Of a stretch of DNA of 64,000 nt, positions 56,109 through 64,000 are shown in pieces (the stretch's first letter is position 1; each line of letters starts with the position of its first letter). A program made the position numbers and the translations under genes. A model generated the notes under the pieces. That model was not told the DNA's origin. It worked only from the letters and a program-made list of their open reading frames with translations, and did no database searches. Source of the DNA: Fidelibacterota bacterium 408169 (GTDB lineage: Bacteria; Fidelibacterota; Marinisomatia; Marinisomatales; TCS55). The stretch lies in assembly GCA_002256485.1 (NCBI GenBank), contig NNSG01000004.1, forward strand, positions 124,001 to 188,000, given 5' to 3'.

Positions 56109-56588
56109 ATGAAAGTTACATTGGATACTGTCTTTTATTCTAATTCTAGTGATCGCAAAATTCTGCAGGCATGTCTGCAAAACTGGTTCAGGAATCCAAA
56201 GGATTTACAATTTACCGATCCTCGGATGTCTTATCCTTTTGATTTCAGAAAATGGTGCGCACTATCTTATACTGAGGAAAATGTCAAAACGTTTGTTATT
56301 AAAAAAGATAAATGGATCATAGCCTACTTAAGCATACAGATTGTTCAAGAGAGTAATCATGCTCACCTTTTTCACTTATTTGTAGATCAGGAGAACCGTC
56401 AATTGGGTTTTGCTAAAATGCTTATTGATCATGCAGTTGAAATGGCAAATAATTTAAAATTAAAATATATCACACTCCGCGTTAGTCCAAAAAATGAACG
56501 GGGAATCCTTATTTATAAAACAGCAGGATTTGAGGAAAATGGGGTTACTGCCCAAGGCAGTATTAAAATGAAAAAGAATTTGGGATGA
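56109..56588 (+). CDS. GNAT-family N-acetyltransferase
   Basis: This is an acetyl-CoA-dependent acetyltransferase of about 159 residues. The CoA-binding signature is in HLFHLFVDQENRQLGFAKML (Q/RxxGx-type), followed by ITLRVSPKNERGILIYKTAGFEENG, the usual C-terminal GNAT block. The track begins at a TTG at 56085. The ATG at 56109 is preferred, although no strong ribosome binding site precedes it. The acceptor is unknown. It is divergent from the YhaM-like gene and converges on the feo operon. Confidence 0.85.
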   Translation: MKVTLDTVFYSNSSDRKILQACLQNWFRNPKDLQFTDPRMSYPFDFRKWCALSYTEENVKTFVIKKDKWIIAYLSIQIVQESNHAHLFHLFVDQENRQLGFAKMLIDHAVEMANNLKLKYITLRVSPKNERGILIYKTAGFEENGVTAQGSIKMKKNLG

Positions 56589-56592
56589 TGGG

Positions 56593-56628
56593 TTGATTGG
56601 TTGATAGAAAGTCCAATCAGTCAATCAA
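56593..56628. terminator. 13-bp hairpin between convergent genes
   Basis: TTGATTGGTTGAT (56593-56605) can pair along its whole length with ATCAGTCAATCAA (56616-56628), with two G-U pairs and a 10-base loop. It sits between the GNAT gene and the FeoB-associated gene and overlaps the latter's last codons. No T-run follows on either strand, so it may be a weak or Rho-assisted bidirectional terminator or an mRNA-stabilising stem. Confidence 0.45.
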
Positions 56629-56786
56629 GTGTCTGATTCTTTCTGTTTTTTCAATTGTTCCGGAACATCACAATTATCACATTTGGGATCAGCGTCTCCC
56701 TTCTTCCAGTTGCGTTTGATTCGAATAGCTGTATATACAACTGCTCCGGCTAATATTGTTATTGCTAAAAGTGTTTGAATATCCAT
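56625..56786 (-). CDS. FeoB-associated Cys-rich small membrane protein
   Basis: This 53-residue gene is absent from the ORF track. Translation gives a single N-terminal membrane helix (MDIQTLLAITILAGAVVYTA), a basic stretch (IRIKRNWKKG) and a CxxC motif (DPKCDNCDVPEQ). This matches the small FeoB-associated Cys-rich family that often follows feoB. It begins 69 bases after the feoB stop on the same strand, as the last gene of the fur-feoA-feoB unit. Function is unproven; roles in iron handoff or in assembling the FeoB complex have been proposed for the family. Confidence 0.88.
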   Translation of the reverse strand: MDIQTLLAITILAGAVVYTAIRIKRNWKKGDADPKCDNCDVPEQLKKQKESDT

Positions 56787-56855
56787 ACTGTTCACTAATT
56801 ACCTGTGATTAAGCTTCATACTATTTAAGTAATAATACGGTTAATATACATCATA

Positions 56856-59000
56856 TTAACCAAACCCTAACAGCAGACCACCCTGATAAACAAGGAATGA
56901 AGCACTATAGGCGAGTACATTCATGTACACTATCATAAATAAGGGCCATTTCCAGGTATTTGTTTCATTACGAACAATAGCGAACGTCGCCATACATTGG
57001 GCGGCAAATACAAAAAATACGATTAACGATAAGGCAACTAGCGGTGTATAAAGAGGTTCCCCTGTTTTGGGATTTCTATCAGATTTCATGGCATCTTTCA
57101 ACTGTATGACATCATCACCATCGGACTCCACATTGTAAATAGTAGCCATGGTGCTTACCAACACTTCCCGTGCGGCAAATGATGTAATTAAACCAATTCC
57201 TAATTTCCAATCAAATCCCAGTGGCTCAATGACAGGTTCAATTGTACGACCAATTTTTCCAGCATAACTATTATGTATAGAATTTTCATTACCATTAGGA
57301 TTATCCACTTTTGGGAACGAAGCCAAAAACCAAAGGACGATAGAAATAGCCATGATAATTTTTCCTGCATTTACAACAAATAACTTCCCCCTGTTTAACA
57401 CTTGGCTAAATACAGATCTCCAAAGTGGAGTTCTATAAGGAGGCAGCTCCATTACAAATGAGGACTTTCCTTCTACTTTAATGAATATACTAAACACTTT
57501 TGCCAGGAGAAACGCAGTTGCTGTACCCAAAAAATACATCATAACCAATGTCAATCCCTGGAGATTTATAAATCCAAATACATTAGCTGTTGGGATAAAT
57601 GCGCCTATCATTAATGCATAAACTGGTAATCGAGCACTACAACTCATAAGGGGAAGAATCAAGATGGTAATCAAACGTTCTTTCCAGCTGTCAATGGTTC
57701 GGGTAGACATTATACCGGGAATCGCGCAGGCATAACCGCTCATCAACGGCAATACCGATCGTCCGTGCAAACCAATTATGGTCATGAAGCGGTCCATCAT
57801 AAACGCTACTCTGGCCATATAACCTGTATCTTCAAGTAATGTCATGAAAAACATAAGAATTAATATTTGAGGTAGAAAAATGAGAATAGCTCCCACACCG
57901 GCAATTACACCTTCTACAAGCAAATCTCGTAACATGCCCGCAGGCATTATGTTTAATATTTGACTTCCTATCCAACTTACACCACCATCAATCCAATCCA
58001 TGGGAATAATTGCCCAGGTAAAAATGGATTGAAAAATAAAATATAACAGTAAAACAAAAATGGCTGGACCGGCAAATTTATGGGTCAGTAGTCCATCCAG
58101 TTTTTCACTATAATTTGTTTCAGCAATTTGAGGATCAATATTGATTTTGGTAGTCCTAAGAACGCTGTCCAGCCATTCATACCTTAAGGTCGCTTCCATG
58201 ATTCTATGTTTAATACCCAAATCTTCTAAAATATCAACTGCATTCTGGCGTTTGTATTCCAGAGATTCTAAAAATGAATTATCAACTGAAATTCCATTTG
58301 TTGTCAATTCATTGTAAATCTCCAGAGTTGAATGGCGGGTTATTAACCGTAATGCCTGGGCTGTTGAAAAACGATCACCATAACCAAATTCACGTTTAAT
58401 GATATCCTGTAAAGGATCTAATGCACTGGAAATATCATCATTCAAAAAAATGGGAAACGGATTTTCATGGTTTTTTACACCTATTGATGTTTGGATAGCT
58501 GAAAGTAATTTATTCTGCCCCCATTTTTCAGTTGCAGACATGGGAACAATTGCTGCAACACCCAAATCTTTGGCAAATTTTTCAAGATTAATTTCTAATT
58601 TATCTATTACAAGATCCATCATATTCAATGCAACAACAACAGGAATTCCAATGTCTGCTAATTGTGTAGTAAGGTAAAAATTACGGCTCAAGTTTGTGGC
58701 ATCTACAACAGACACAATAACACTTGGAGAATTATCCCCATGTATCCAATTCAAAACTTGTTCAGTTACAATCCGTTCATCCATAGATTCAGGTGTAAGA
58801 CTATACGTGCCGGGTAAATCCAGGAGATCGAACTGATCACCATCGGTAAAACGAGCCTTACCTATTTTCTTTTCAACGGTCACGCCCGGATAATTGGATA
58901 CTTTTTGATTTAATCCGGTTAATACATTAAAAATGGCTGTTTTGCCGCTATTGGGATTTCCCACAAGTGCGACCCATGGCGTTTTTGCAGCAGTCCTCAT
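56856..59000 (-). CDS. feoB: Ferrous iron transporter FeoB
   Basis: FeoB imports Fe(II) across the inner membrane. The N-terminal G domain has G1 VGNPNSGKTAIFNVLTGLNQ, G2 PGVTVEK, G3 DLPGTYSL and G4 ALNMMDLV. A helical spacer (about 190-300) and the membrane part follow, with two Gate regions: EDTGYMARVAFMMDRFMTIIGLHGRS and SCSARLPVYALMIGAF. The length of 714 residues is normal. Its ATG overlaps feoA as ATGA. A third subunit of FeoC type is not seen; the small Cys-rich gene may take its place. Confidence 0.97.
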   Translation of the reverse strand: MRTAAKTPWVALVGNPNSGKTAIFNVLTGLNQKVSNYPGVTVEKKIGKARFTDGDQFDLLDLPGTYSLTPESMDERIVTEQVLNWIHGDNSPSVIVSVVDATNLSRNFYLTTQLADIGIPVVVALNMMDLVIDKLEINLEKFAKDLGVAAIVPMSATEKWGQNKLLSAIQTSIGVKNHENPFPIFLNDDISSALDPLQDIIKREFGYGDRFSTAQALRLITRHSTLEIYNELTTNGISVDNSFLESLEYKRQNAVDILEDLGIKHRIMEATLRYEWLDSVLRTTKINIDPQIAETNYSEKLDGLLTHKFAGPAIFVLLLYFIFQSIFTWAIIPMDWIDGGVSWIGSQILNIMPAGMLRDLLVEGVIAGVGAILIFLPQILILMFFMTLLEDTGYMARVAFMMDRFMTIIGLHGRSVLPLMSGYACAIPGIMSTRTIDSWKERLITILILPLMSCSARLPVYALMIGAFIPTANVFGFINLQGLTLVMMYFLGTATAFLLAKVFSIFIKVEGKSSFVMELPPYRTPLWRSVFSQVLNRGKLFVVNAGKIIMAISIVLWFLASFPKVDNPNGNENSIHNSYAGKIGRTIEPVIEPLGFDWKLGIGLITSFAAREVLVSTMATIYNVESDGDDVIQLKDAMKSDRNPKTGEPLYTPLVALSLIVFFVFAAQCMATFAIVRNETNTWKWPLFMIVYMNVLAYSASFLVYQGGLLLGFG

Positions 59001-59224
59001 TGATCAATGAGGATGTTGCGGGCATCGACTTGTCGGAGCGACAAATGGTAATCTCGTACCTTCAATTCGATGGGGCCATTCATAGGTGCTGTTTTAATAC
59101 GGCGTATTCGAATGCCGGGAAGGATTCCCATTTCTACGAGTCGGGACTGGAGTTCCATGTTCCCGGTAAATGATTTTACAGTAGCGATTTCTCCATCGAT
59201 TAAATCATAGAGTGTCACTGGCAA
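58997..59224 (-). CDS. feoA: Ferrous iron transport protein FeoA
   Basis: FeoA is a small SH3-like cytoplasmic protein required for FeoB function. The 75 residues show the family pattern: LQSRLVEMGILPGIRIRRIKTAPMNGPIELKVRDYHLSLR. It overlaps fur by 10 bases and feoB by 4 bases, so the three are almost certainly cotranscribed. Confidence 0.94.
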   Translation of the reverse strand: MPVTLYDLIDGEIATVKSFTGNMELQSRLVEMGILPGIRIRRIKTAPMNGPIELKVRDYHLSLRQVDARNILIDQ

Positions 59225-59640
59225 TCCTTACATATACCAAATAGTTGATGGATATGACGCACAAGTATAAACTCGTATTCTTTTGCAACAGAATCTTGTA
59301 AGCTTTCGATTTGATCAACAACAAATTCTTCGATATGACCGCATTGAATACAAATGATATGGTCGTGGTGAGAAGTATTCATTTTGTGCTCAAATTTACT
59401 GGGACCTACTCCCACATCCAGTTTCCGAACCATATTATTTTTTACCAATACATCAATGGTTCGATATACAGTAGCTCTGGAAACTAAAACCCCGTTTTGT
59501 CTGATTGCCATGTAAATTTCATCTGCATTACGATGTTCATCGCTGGAGATGATTTCATTCCACACAGCCTCTCTTTGGCTAGTGAAACGTAAACCTTCTT
59601 TATGGAGAACCTTTTTTAATTTTTTTATATTCTTTGACAT
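59215..59640 (-). CDS. fur: Fur-family ferric uptake regulator
   Basis: Fur is a metal-responsive repressor. The DNA-binding winged helix (about 1-82) shows RFTSQREAVWNEIISSDEHRNADEIY and VSRATVYRTIDVLVKNN. The metal-binding dimerisation domain has HHDHIICIQCGHIEEF and a second CxxC in CKDCQ at the extreme C-terminus, suggesting a structural zinc site. The length of 141 residues is normal. It leads the feo operon and has a Fur box 14 bases upstream of its start, which points to autoregulation. A Zur or PerR assignment is possible but less likely next to feoAB. Confidence 0.93.
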   Translation of the reverse strand: MSKNIKKLKKVLHKEGLRFTSQREAVWNEIISSDEHRNADEIYMAIRQNGVLVSRATVYRTIDVLVKNNMVRKLDVGVGPSKFEHKMNTSHHDHIICIQCGHIEEFVVDQIESLQDSVAKEYEFILVRHIHQLFGICKDCQ

Positions 59641-59653
59641 AGGATAACCTTAA

Positions 59654-59668
59654 TGAGAATGAGTCTCA
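59654..59668. promoter_or_regulatory. Fur box upstream of fur-feoAB
   Basis: TGAGAATGAGTCTCA is a 7-1-7 inverted repeat: the left arm TGAGAAT and the right arm AGTCTCA match in 6 of 7 positions after reverse complementing. The layout is the same as the classic TGATAATNATTATCA Fur site. It lies 14 bases upstream of the fur ATG, where bound Fur would block transcription of the whole operon. A possible -10 (TAAATT) is immediately upstream of it on the minus strand. Confidence 0.7.
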
Positions 59669-59729
59669 AAGAATTTAAGAATGAATTTATTTTCTTGAAA
59701 GAGAATTAAAAGGAATTATTATAAATGAA

Positions 59730-61898
59730 TTAACTAACTTTTTTCAGCTTGGCAAATTTGACAATCAACTTCTTTTTTAAACCATCTTTAAATACCACAC
59801 CTACACGCTGGTTCTCTCCGGAGCCACTTAAGGCCATGATTTTGCCCACACCAAAAATAGCATGTTCTACTAAATCACCCACACGAAAATCATCAAATAC
59901 AGTGACAGTTCGCTTCACTTCCATTTTGGCGTAACCCCGTTTTGACCCAATAACCTTGCGTGTCAAGGCTGAAGAAAAATTGATATTTTCTAAATGGTCT
60001 TCAGGAATCTCTCTGACAAACCGAGATACCAAGCCATAAAACTGTTCTGCACCAGCCCGGCGACGATTATTTGCATAAAGTAGAAATACATTTTGTTTCG
60101 CACGTGTTAATCCAACGTAAAATAATCGCCGTTCTTCTTCTAATTCATGTTTATCCTTCAATGAATTATAAAGAGGGAATAATCCGTCTTCCATACCCGT
60201 AAGAAAAACGACAGGAAATTCCAGGCCTTTTGCTGAATGGACTGTCATAAGTGTTACCCTGTTTTCTTGATCATTCCAATGATCGATGCCTGTTAGTAAT
60301 GAGACTTCTTCAAGAAAATCTGTTAGCATAGCATTGGGATTTCGGGCCATGAATTCATCTACGCTGTTTAAAACTTCATTAATATTATTTATTCGTTCCA
60401 GATCTTCAGGTGTATCTTGTTTCTTATAGTGCTTTAACATACCCGTCTCATCCACTAGTGTCCTGACAAGTTCACCTGCATTCAGCTTATTCAACAAATC
60501 ATTATACTTGCTAATAATTTCATAAAACATGTTCAATTCTTCCGCCTGTTTGCCACGTATATTCATTTTGGACGGATCACCTAATACATCAAATAATTCT
60601 TTCTTACACTTTTTTGCTTCCTGAACGCATTTATCAACTGTTTTTAATCCTATTCCCCGTGGTGGAAAATTGATTACTCGTCTGAGGGAAATGGTATCCT
60701 GTTTATTTACAAGTAATTGCAAATAAGCCAGCAAATCTTTGACTTCCTTTCGTTCGTAGAAACGAATACCGCCAATAATTTTATACGGTATACCATTCCG
60801 ACGGAGACTATCTTCCAACGCCCTTGATTGTGCATTGGTTCGGTATAAAACAGCAAAATCGCTAAATGTGCGTTTGTTCATCTTAATTTCTTTTTCTAAC
60901 ACACTGATAAGAGCATCCGCTTCTTCCATCTCATCGTTCGTTTCCAGGAGTCCCAGCTTATCACCGGCACCATTCATAGCTTTTAATTCTTTCAAAGCTC
61001 GATCTTCATTATTCTTAACAACGGCACTGGCTGCATTAAGAATTTGCTGAGTAGAACGGTAATTTTGCTCAAGTTTATAAATTTCACACCCAGGGAATGA
61101 TTTTTCATAATCAAGAATATTTCTTATATCTGCTCCCCGCCAACCATAAATAGATTGATCATCATCACCCACAACACAAATCTGATTATGGGCTTTGGCT
61201 ATAGAACTTACAAATAGAAATTGCGGACGGTTTGTATCCTGATATTCATCTACAAGTATATACTTCCATTTTTCCTGATACTTTTGTAGTACATCAGGAA
61301 ATTTTTCAAACAATACCAAGGGAAATAGTAAAAGGTCATCAAAATCAAGGGCATTATTTTTTTTCAAAGCAGATTGATATTTTTTGAATATATCACAAAT
61401 TGTTTTATCTAAAACTGTCCGGGCAGACCGTTTTGCAGTTTCAGCATCCATCAGTTTATTTTTGTAAAAACTAATTTTATTTCTGACGGATTTAGGATCA
61501 ACATACGTTCGAGAAATATTCAATTCATCTATAACCAGTCGAATAAGTGCAGTTTGATCTTGTACGTCATAAATAACAAAATCTTTTGAAAATCCCAATC
61601 GGTGAATTTCTAGCCTGAGGAGGCGTGAACAAATGGAATGGAACGTACCAATATTCAGAGATACATTTTTTTTCTTGAGTAAAGATTGTACCCGCTTGAA
61701 CATTTCTTCTGCCGCTTTATTTGTAAATGTTACAGCTAAAATTTCTTCTGGTTTATAGAGACCTTTTTCAATTAAATATGCAATTTTATGTGTTAAAACG
61801 CGCGTTTTACCGCTACCGGCACCGGCAAAAATCAAAACAGGATTATCAACTGCTTCTACTGCTTTTTTCTGTACTTTGTTTAATTTTTGATTTTTCAT
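59730..61898 (-). CDS. UvrD/PcrA-type DNA helicase
   Basis: This is a superfamily 1A 3'-5' DNA helicase for repair and replication restart. Walker A is in VLIFAGAGSGKTRVLTHKIA, motif Ia in LAVTFTNKAAEEM, Walker B in YILVDEYQDTNRPQ, motif III in VCVVGDDDQSIYGWRGADI, motif IV in LEQNYRSTQQIL, and motifs V/VI in TVHSAKGLEFPVVFL and EERRLFYVGLTRAK. The 722-residue length and the basic C-terminal tail with HAIFGVGKIMAL fit PcrA. It starts 4 bases after mltG. Confidence 0.96.
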   Translation of the reverse strand: MKNQKLNKVQKKAVEAVDNPVLIFAGAGSGKTRVLTHKIAYLIEKGLYKPEEILAVTFTNKAAEEMFKRVQSLLKKKNVSLNIGTFHSICSRLLRLEIHRLGFSKDFVIYDVQDQTALIRLVIDELNISRTYVDPKSVRNKISFYKNKLMDAETAKRSARTVLDKTICDIFKKYQSALKKNNALDFDDLLLFPLVLFEKFPDVLQKYQEKWKYILVDEYQDTNRPQFLFVSSIAKAHNQICVVGDDDQSIYGWRGADIRNILDYEKSFPGCEIYKLEQNYRSTQQILNAASAVVKNNEDRALKELKAMNGAGDKLGLLETNDEMEEADALISVLEKEIKMNKRTFSDFAVLYRTNAQSRALEDSLRRNGIPYKIIGGIRFYERKEVKDLLAYLQLLVNKQDTISLRRVINFPPRGIGLKTVDKCVQEAKKCKKELFDVLGDPSKMNIRGKQAEELNMFYEIISKYNDLLNKLNAGELVRTLVDETGMLKHYKKQDTPEDLERINNINEVLNSVDEFMARNPNAMLTDFLEEVSLLTGIDHWNDQENRVTLMTVHSAKGLEFPVVFLTGMEDGLFPLYNSLKDKHELEEERRLFYVGLTRAKQNVFLLYANNRRRAGAEQFYGLVSRFVREIPEDHLENINFSSALTRKVIGSKRGYAKMEVKRTVTVFDDFRVGDLVEHAIFGVGKIMALSGSGENQRVGVVFKDGLKKKLIVKFAKLKKVS

Positions 61899-61902
61899 TT
61901 TA

Positions 61903-62955
61903 TTATGAATTTACTTTTTTCAATTTTTCTTCTCGGTGAACTTTTCTACGCACTTTCTGAAATTTTCGTTTTGCTTTCAAATGCTCTCTCTCTGTTTTTG
62001 AAAATGCATGATAACCATCTCCCCGAGCGACAAAATATAGATAATCATTCTTCAGGGGATACAATGCGGCCAATATTGACTCTTTCCCCGGATTATTGAT
62101 CGGCCCCGGCGGTAATCCCATATTCAAATATGTATTGTACGGTGATTCAATCTTTAAATCTTTTTTTAAAAGCCTTCTGGGTCCATCATCGATAATATAT
62201 TGGATCGTCGGATCTGCTTGCAATTTCATTCCTTTTTGTAAACGATTATGATATACTCCCGAAATTACTGGTCTTTCGGAATTATATAATGCTTCTCCTT
62301 CAATAATTGATGCTAATGTGACTACCTCGTTTATATTAAGACCCAATTCTCGAGCTCGGTTACGTAGGGAATCAGTCATACAATTATGATATTCCTTTAC
62401 CATGGTTTCCATGATTTCTTTAGGATGTTGATCTTCCAGAAAATAATATGTATCCGGAAATAAAAAACCTTCAAATGAATCATGGTTGATATTCCATTTT
62501 TTCAATAATCTCCTGTCTGTACATAGTTCTAAAAAATCATCTGTATCTGTTCCCAATACTCTTTCCAATTCAGCAGCAATCACATTTAGCGTCCAACCTT
62601 CCTGCACAGTAACACGTTTAAGATTCGGAGACCCATGGACTAATTGATCAATAATCTGATAGTTTGATCGGGCTCCATTTAAAGTATACGAACCGGCAGG
62701 TAGTTTTTTCTCGTGGCCTAAAGTCCATACTGCAATCCGAAACATTTGTTTATTCGCAATTATTTTCTTTTCATTTAATATCCTGCTAACATCTGCCACA
62801 TTTGATCCCTTTGGGATAGTGACCATCACTAAAGCATAGGGATTCCCCTGGGGCCAATTAATGATTAGCAGGAAAAAAGCCAGCACACTGAATAAAAAGA
62901 TTCCCAGCACCACGCCAACCAGCCGCTTCCCCGGATTAAAATACTGTAACGTCAT
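61903..62955 (-). CDS. mltG: Endolytic murein transglycosylase MltG
   Basis: MltG is an inner-membrane enzyme that cuts nascent peptidoglycan and sets glycan length. One N-terminal helix (about 13-33, VVLGIFLFSVLAFFLLIINW) is followed by a LysM-like segment (VTIPKGSNVADVSRILNEKK) and the YceG catalytic domain. The catalytic Glu is in TLASIIEGEALYNSERPVIS, with VYHNRLQKGMKLQADPTIQY and PYNTYLNMGLPPGPINNPG following. The 350 residues and basic tail are usual. Confidence 0.95.
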   Translation of the reverse strand: MTLQYFNPGKRLVGVVLGIFLFSVLAFFLLIINWPQGNPYALVMVTIPKGSNVADVSRILNEKKIIANKQMFRIAVWTLGHEKKLPAGSYTLNGARSNYQIIDQLVHGSPNLKRVTVQEGWTLNVIAAELERVLGTDTDDFLELCTDRRLLKKWNINHDSFEGFLFPDTYYFLEDQHPKEIMETMVKEYHNCMTDSLRNRARELGLNINEVVTLASIIEGEALYNSERPVISGVYHNRLQKGMKLQADPTIQYIIDDGPRRLLKKDLKIESPYNTYLNMGLPPGPINNPGKESILAALYPLKNDYLYFVARGDGYHAFSKTEREHLKAKRKFQKVRRKVHREEKLKKVNS

Positions 62956-63091
62956 GATTTAAAGGGTGCAAATTTAGGAACTCTTTTTTACATAAATCAA
63001 TTTTCTGTTAATAAATAATAAAATAAAATTTTTAGGATTACAAAGTTTCCATTTGGTCGTGGTGAATGGTCGCTTTAATTTCCCCGCCGCT

Positions 63092-63322
63092 ATGAGTAAG
63101 GAAATGAAAAAAGAACACATGCATTTGATAGAAAGCTGGGCGTTTACCAGCAAAAATTATATCATATTTGCAATGGGTGTTCTATTGATTGCCCTTGGTT
63201 ATATTGTAATGGCTGGTGGTGAAACAACCAGCACCCAAAGTCTGACGATTGCTCCAATTTTGCTTTTTTTGGGTTATATTGTTGTTATACCTGCGGCACT
63301 TATATACCGAGATAAAAAATAG
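63092..63322 (+). CDS. DUF3098-family small membrane protein
   Basis: This 76-residue protein has two helices (about 20-40 and 50-68). The pattern WAFTSKNYIIFAMGVLLIALGYIVMAGG then LTIAPILLFLGYIVVIPAAL matches DUF3098, a family found in Bacteroidota and relatives with no known function. The track starts at a TTG at 63053. The ATGs at 63092 and 63104 are better candidates, but none has a clear ribosome binding site. It is divergent from mltG. Confidence 0.8.
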   Translation: MSKEMKKEHMHLIESWAFTSKNYIIFAMGVLLIALGYIVMAGGETTSTQSLTIAPILLFLGYIVVIPAALIYRDKK

Positions 63323-63342
63323 CTTTTTAATAATTGGGATCG

Positions 63343-63481
63343 CCCGCCTACATCCCGATCATATCGGAATTACGTCGGGTAAATAGTTCCCCGACTCCGA
63401 AGTTTCGGGGTACGGGGCAGGCAGTTGGTTACCCGCCTGGCTGACGCAGTCGGGCAGGGAGCGTCCCGATAGTTATCGGGA
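63343..63481. repeat. Cluster of GC-rich palindromic hairpins
   Basis: A 140-base block richer in G and C than its surroundings contains at least four inverted repeats. These are CCGAT-CAT-ATCGG (63355-63367); CCCCGA...TCGGGG with nested CCGAA/TTCGG (63389-63410); CCTG..GAC-GCA-GTC..CAGG (63436-63458); and the perfect TCCCGATA-GT-TATCGGGA (63464-63481). No ORF covers it. It resembles dispersed REP-like or intergenic palindromic elements. It lies between the DUF3098 gene and tRNA-Asp. Confidence 0.75.
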
Positions 63482-63544
63482 AGGTCGCTAGGAAAGTCAG
63501 AAAGACTTTGAACTCGCTTTTGACAGATAAAGATTTTTAAAAAT

Positions 63545-63618
<74 letters not shown>

Positions 63619-63623
63619 CTCTC

Positions 63624-63661
63624 AAAAACCCCGTTTTCTCATCGAGAGATCGGGGTTTTTT
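63624..63661 (+). terminator. Intrinsic terminator after tRNA-Asp
   Basis: AAAAACCCCG (63624-63633) pairs with CGGGGTTTTT (63651-63660), with an inner TCTC/GAGA stem and then a run of T. The A-rich left arm and T-rich right arm make it look bidirectional. Confidence 0.88.
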
Positions 63662-64000
63662 GTTTCCCTTTTGTACTTTCCCGATATGACAGAAATAGAC
63701 ACAAATAGACCGTTTTTGAAGTAACCACCTGTCGTATACCAGTCTTCGTTTTTCATTTATTCAATATTAAATAACTATTTTTATAAAATCGAAGCAACCT
63801 GAAGTCGATTATTAAGATTTGACTTGGGCAGAACTGGTCAAGAGTAGACAGGGTTAGACTTATGCGACACCTGGAAGAGAATGAGGGGTTTTAAGGGCGG
63901 GTTTTACCCTACGTGAATTTTTTTAGGGGCGTATTCGGGCGATTTTGGGGCTCGGTATTTTTTGGAGTGGGGTTATATGTAATTCTGGTATTTAGTCACA
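63662..64000. other. Non-coding stretch, no gene recognised
   Basis: About 340 bases at the right edge contain no ORF with family-like sequence on either strand, no tRNA and no clear repeat array. A short minus-strand ATG frame (MKNEDWYTTGG) runs into the terminator and looks accidental. The last 150 bases are G-rich on the plus strand (GGGCGGGTTTT, GGGGCGTATTCGGGCG), possibly the beginning of another palindromic block cut by the window edge. Confidence 0.6.

Noticed and set aside
63662-63758. Short minus-strand frame starting MKNEDWYTTGG
   Set aside because: It has no recognisable family and reads straight into the tRNA terminator, so it is probably chance.

Overview
This window looks like a chromosome segment of an AT-rich, Gram-negative bacterium of the FCB group. 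The most likely identity is Candidatus Marinimicrobia (SAR406) or a close relative, but this is inference. Supporting signs are a TonB-dependent receptor with an N-terminal carboxypeptidase-regulatory-like domain, lipoproteins, DUF2851, DUF3098 and a COX24/mS38-like 31-residue ribosomal protein typical of Bacteroidota-like genomes, and a complex I operon without nuoEFG. TGA is used as a normal stop. Coding density is very high, and many genes overlap by 1-17 nt, often as ATGA or TAATG junctions.

Layout. (1) 1-8883, minus: a nuoABCDHIJKLM(N) operon for an 11-subunit proton-pumping oxidoreductase with no NADH-input module. (2) 8973-13719, plus: proline dehydrogenase, a CoA-binding protein, a secreted glycine-rich/LRR gene interrupted by one in-frame TGA, a lipoprotein esterase, a cupin and two small membrane proteins. 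(3) 13792-22645, minus: a long housekeeping run read serS, plsC, DUF2851, rfaE2, mltD-like transglycosylase, HU, a tiny basic ribosomal protein absent from the ORF track, an S1/P1-type nuclease, xseA, xseB and nadK.

(4) 22846-39391: a Wzx/Wzy-type surface polysaccharide locus. It holds a polyprenyl-phosphate sugar transferase, a plus-strand island (Wzi-like protein, WbpB-like dehydrogenase, WbpD-like acetyltransferase), then minus-strand UDP-GlcNAc 2-epimerase, two GT4 glycosyltransferases, Wzy, Wzx, Wzz, Wza, RfbB, RfbC and Ugd. The Wzz protein carries an unusual N-terminal helix-turn-helix. (5) 39451-50602, minus: a vWA-like membrane protein, tsaD, ybbR, rpsA, cmk, rluB, scpB, scpA, trpS, an HNH protein and an SH3/NlpC-P60 hydrolase.

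(6) 50688-56061: a cobalamin-uptake neighbourhood. A sigma70-like promoter, a compact cobalamin riboswitch and a terminator-like hairpin that also contains the Shine-Dalgarno sequence precede a BtuB-like receptor. Convergent to it is an operon of a YhaM-like nuclease, an ECF S-component and a plug-less beta-barrel candidate. (7) 56109-59668: a GNAT gene and a ferrous-iron operon fur-feoA-feoB-feoB-associated small protein, with a near-perfect Fur box just upstream of fur. (8) 59730-64000: uvrD/pcrA, mltG, a DUF3098 protein, a cluster of GC-rich palindromes, tRNA-Asp(GTC) with a strong terminator, and about 340 bp with no recognisable gene.

Two systems deserve attention: the HTH-Wzz fusion, a possible membrane-tethered regulator of polysaccharide synthesis, and the riboswitch-controlled receptor with its adjacent ECF/barrel operon.
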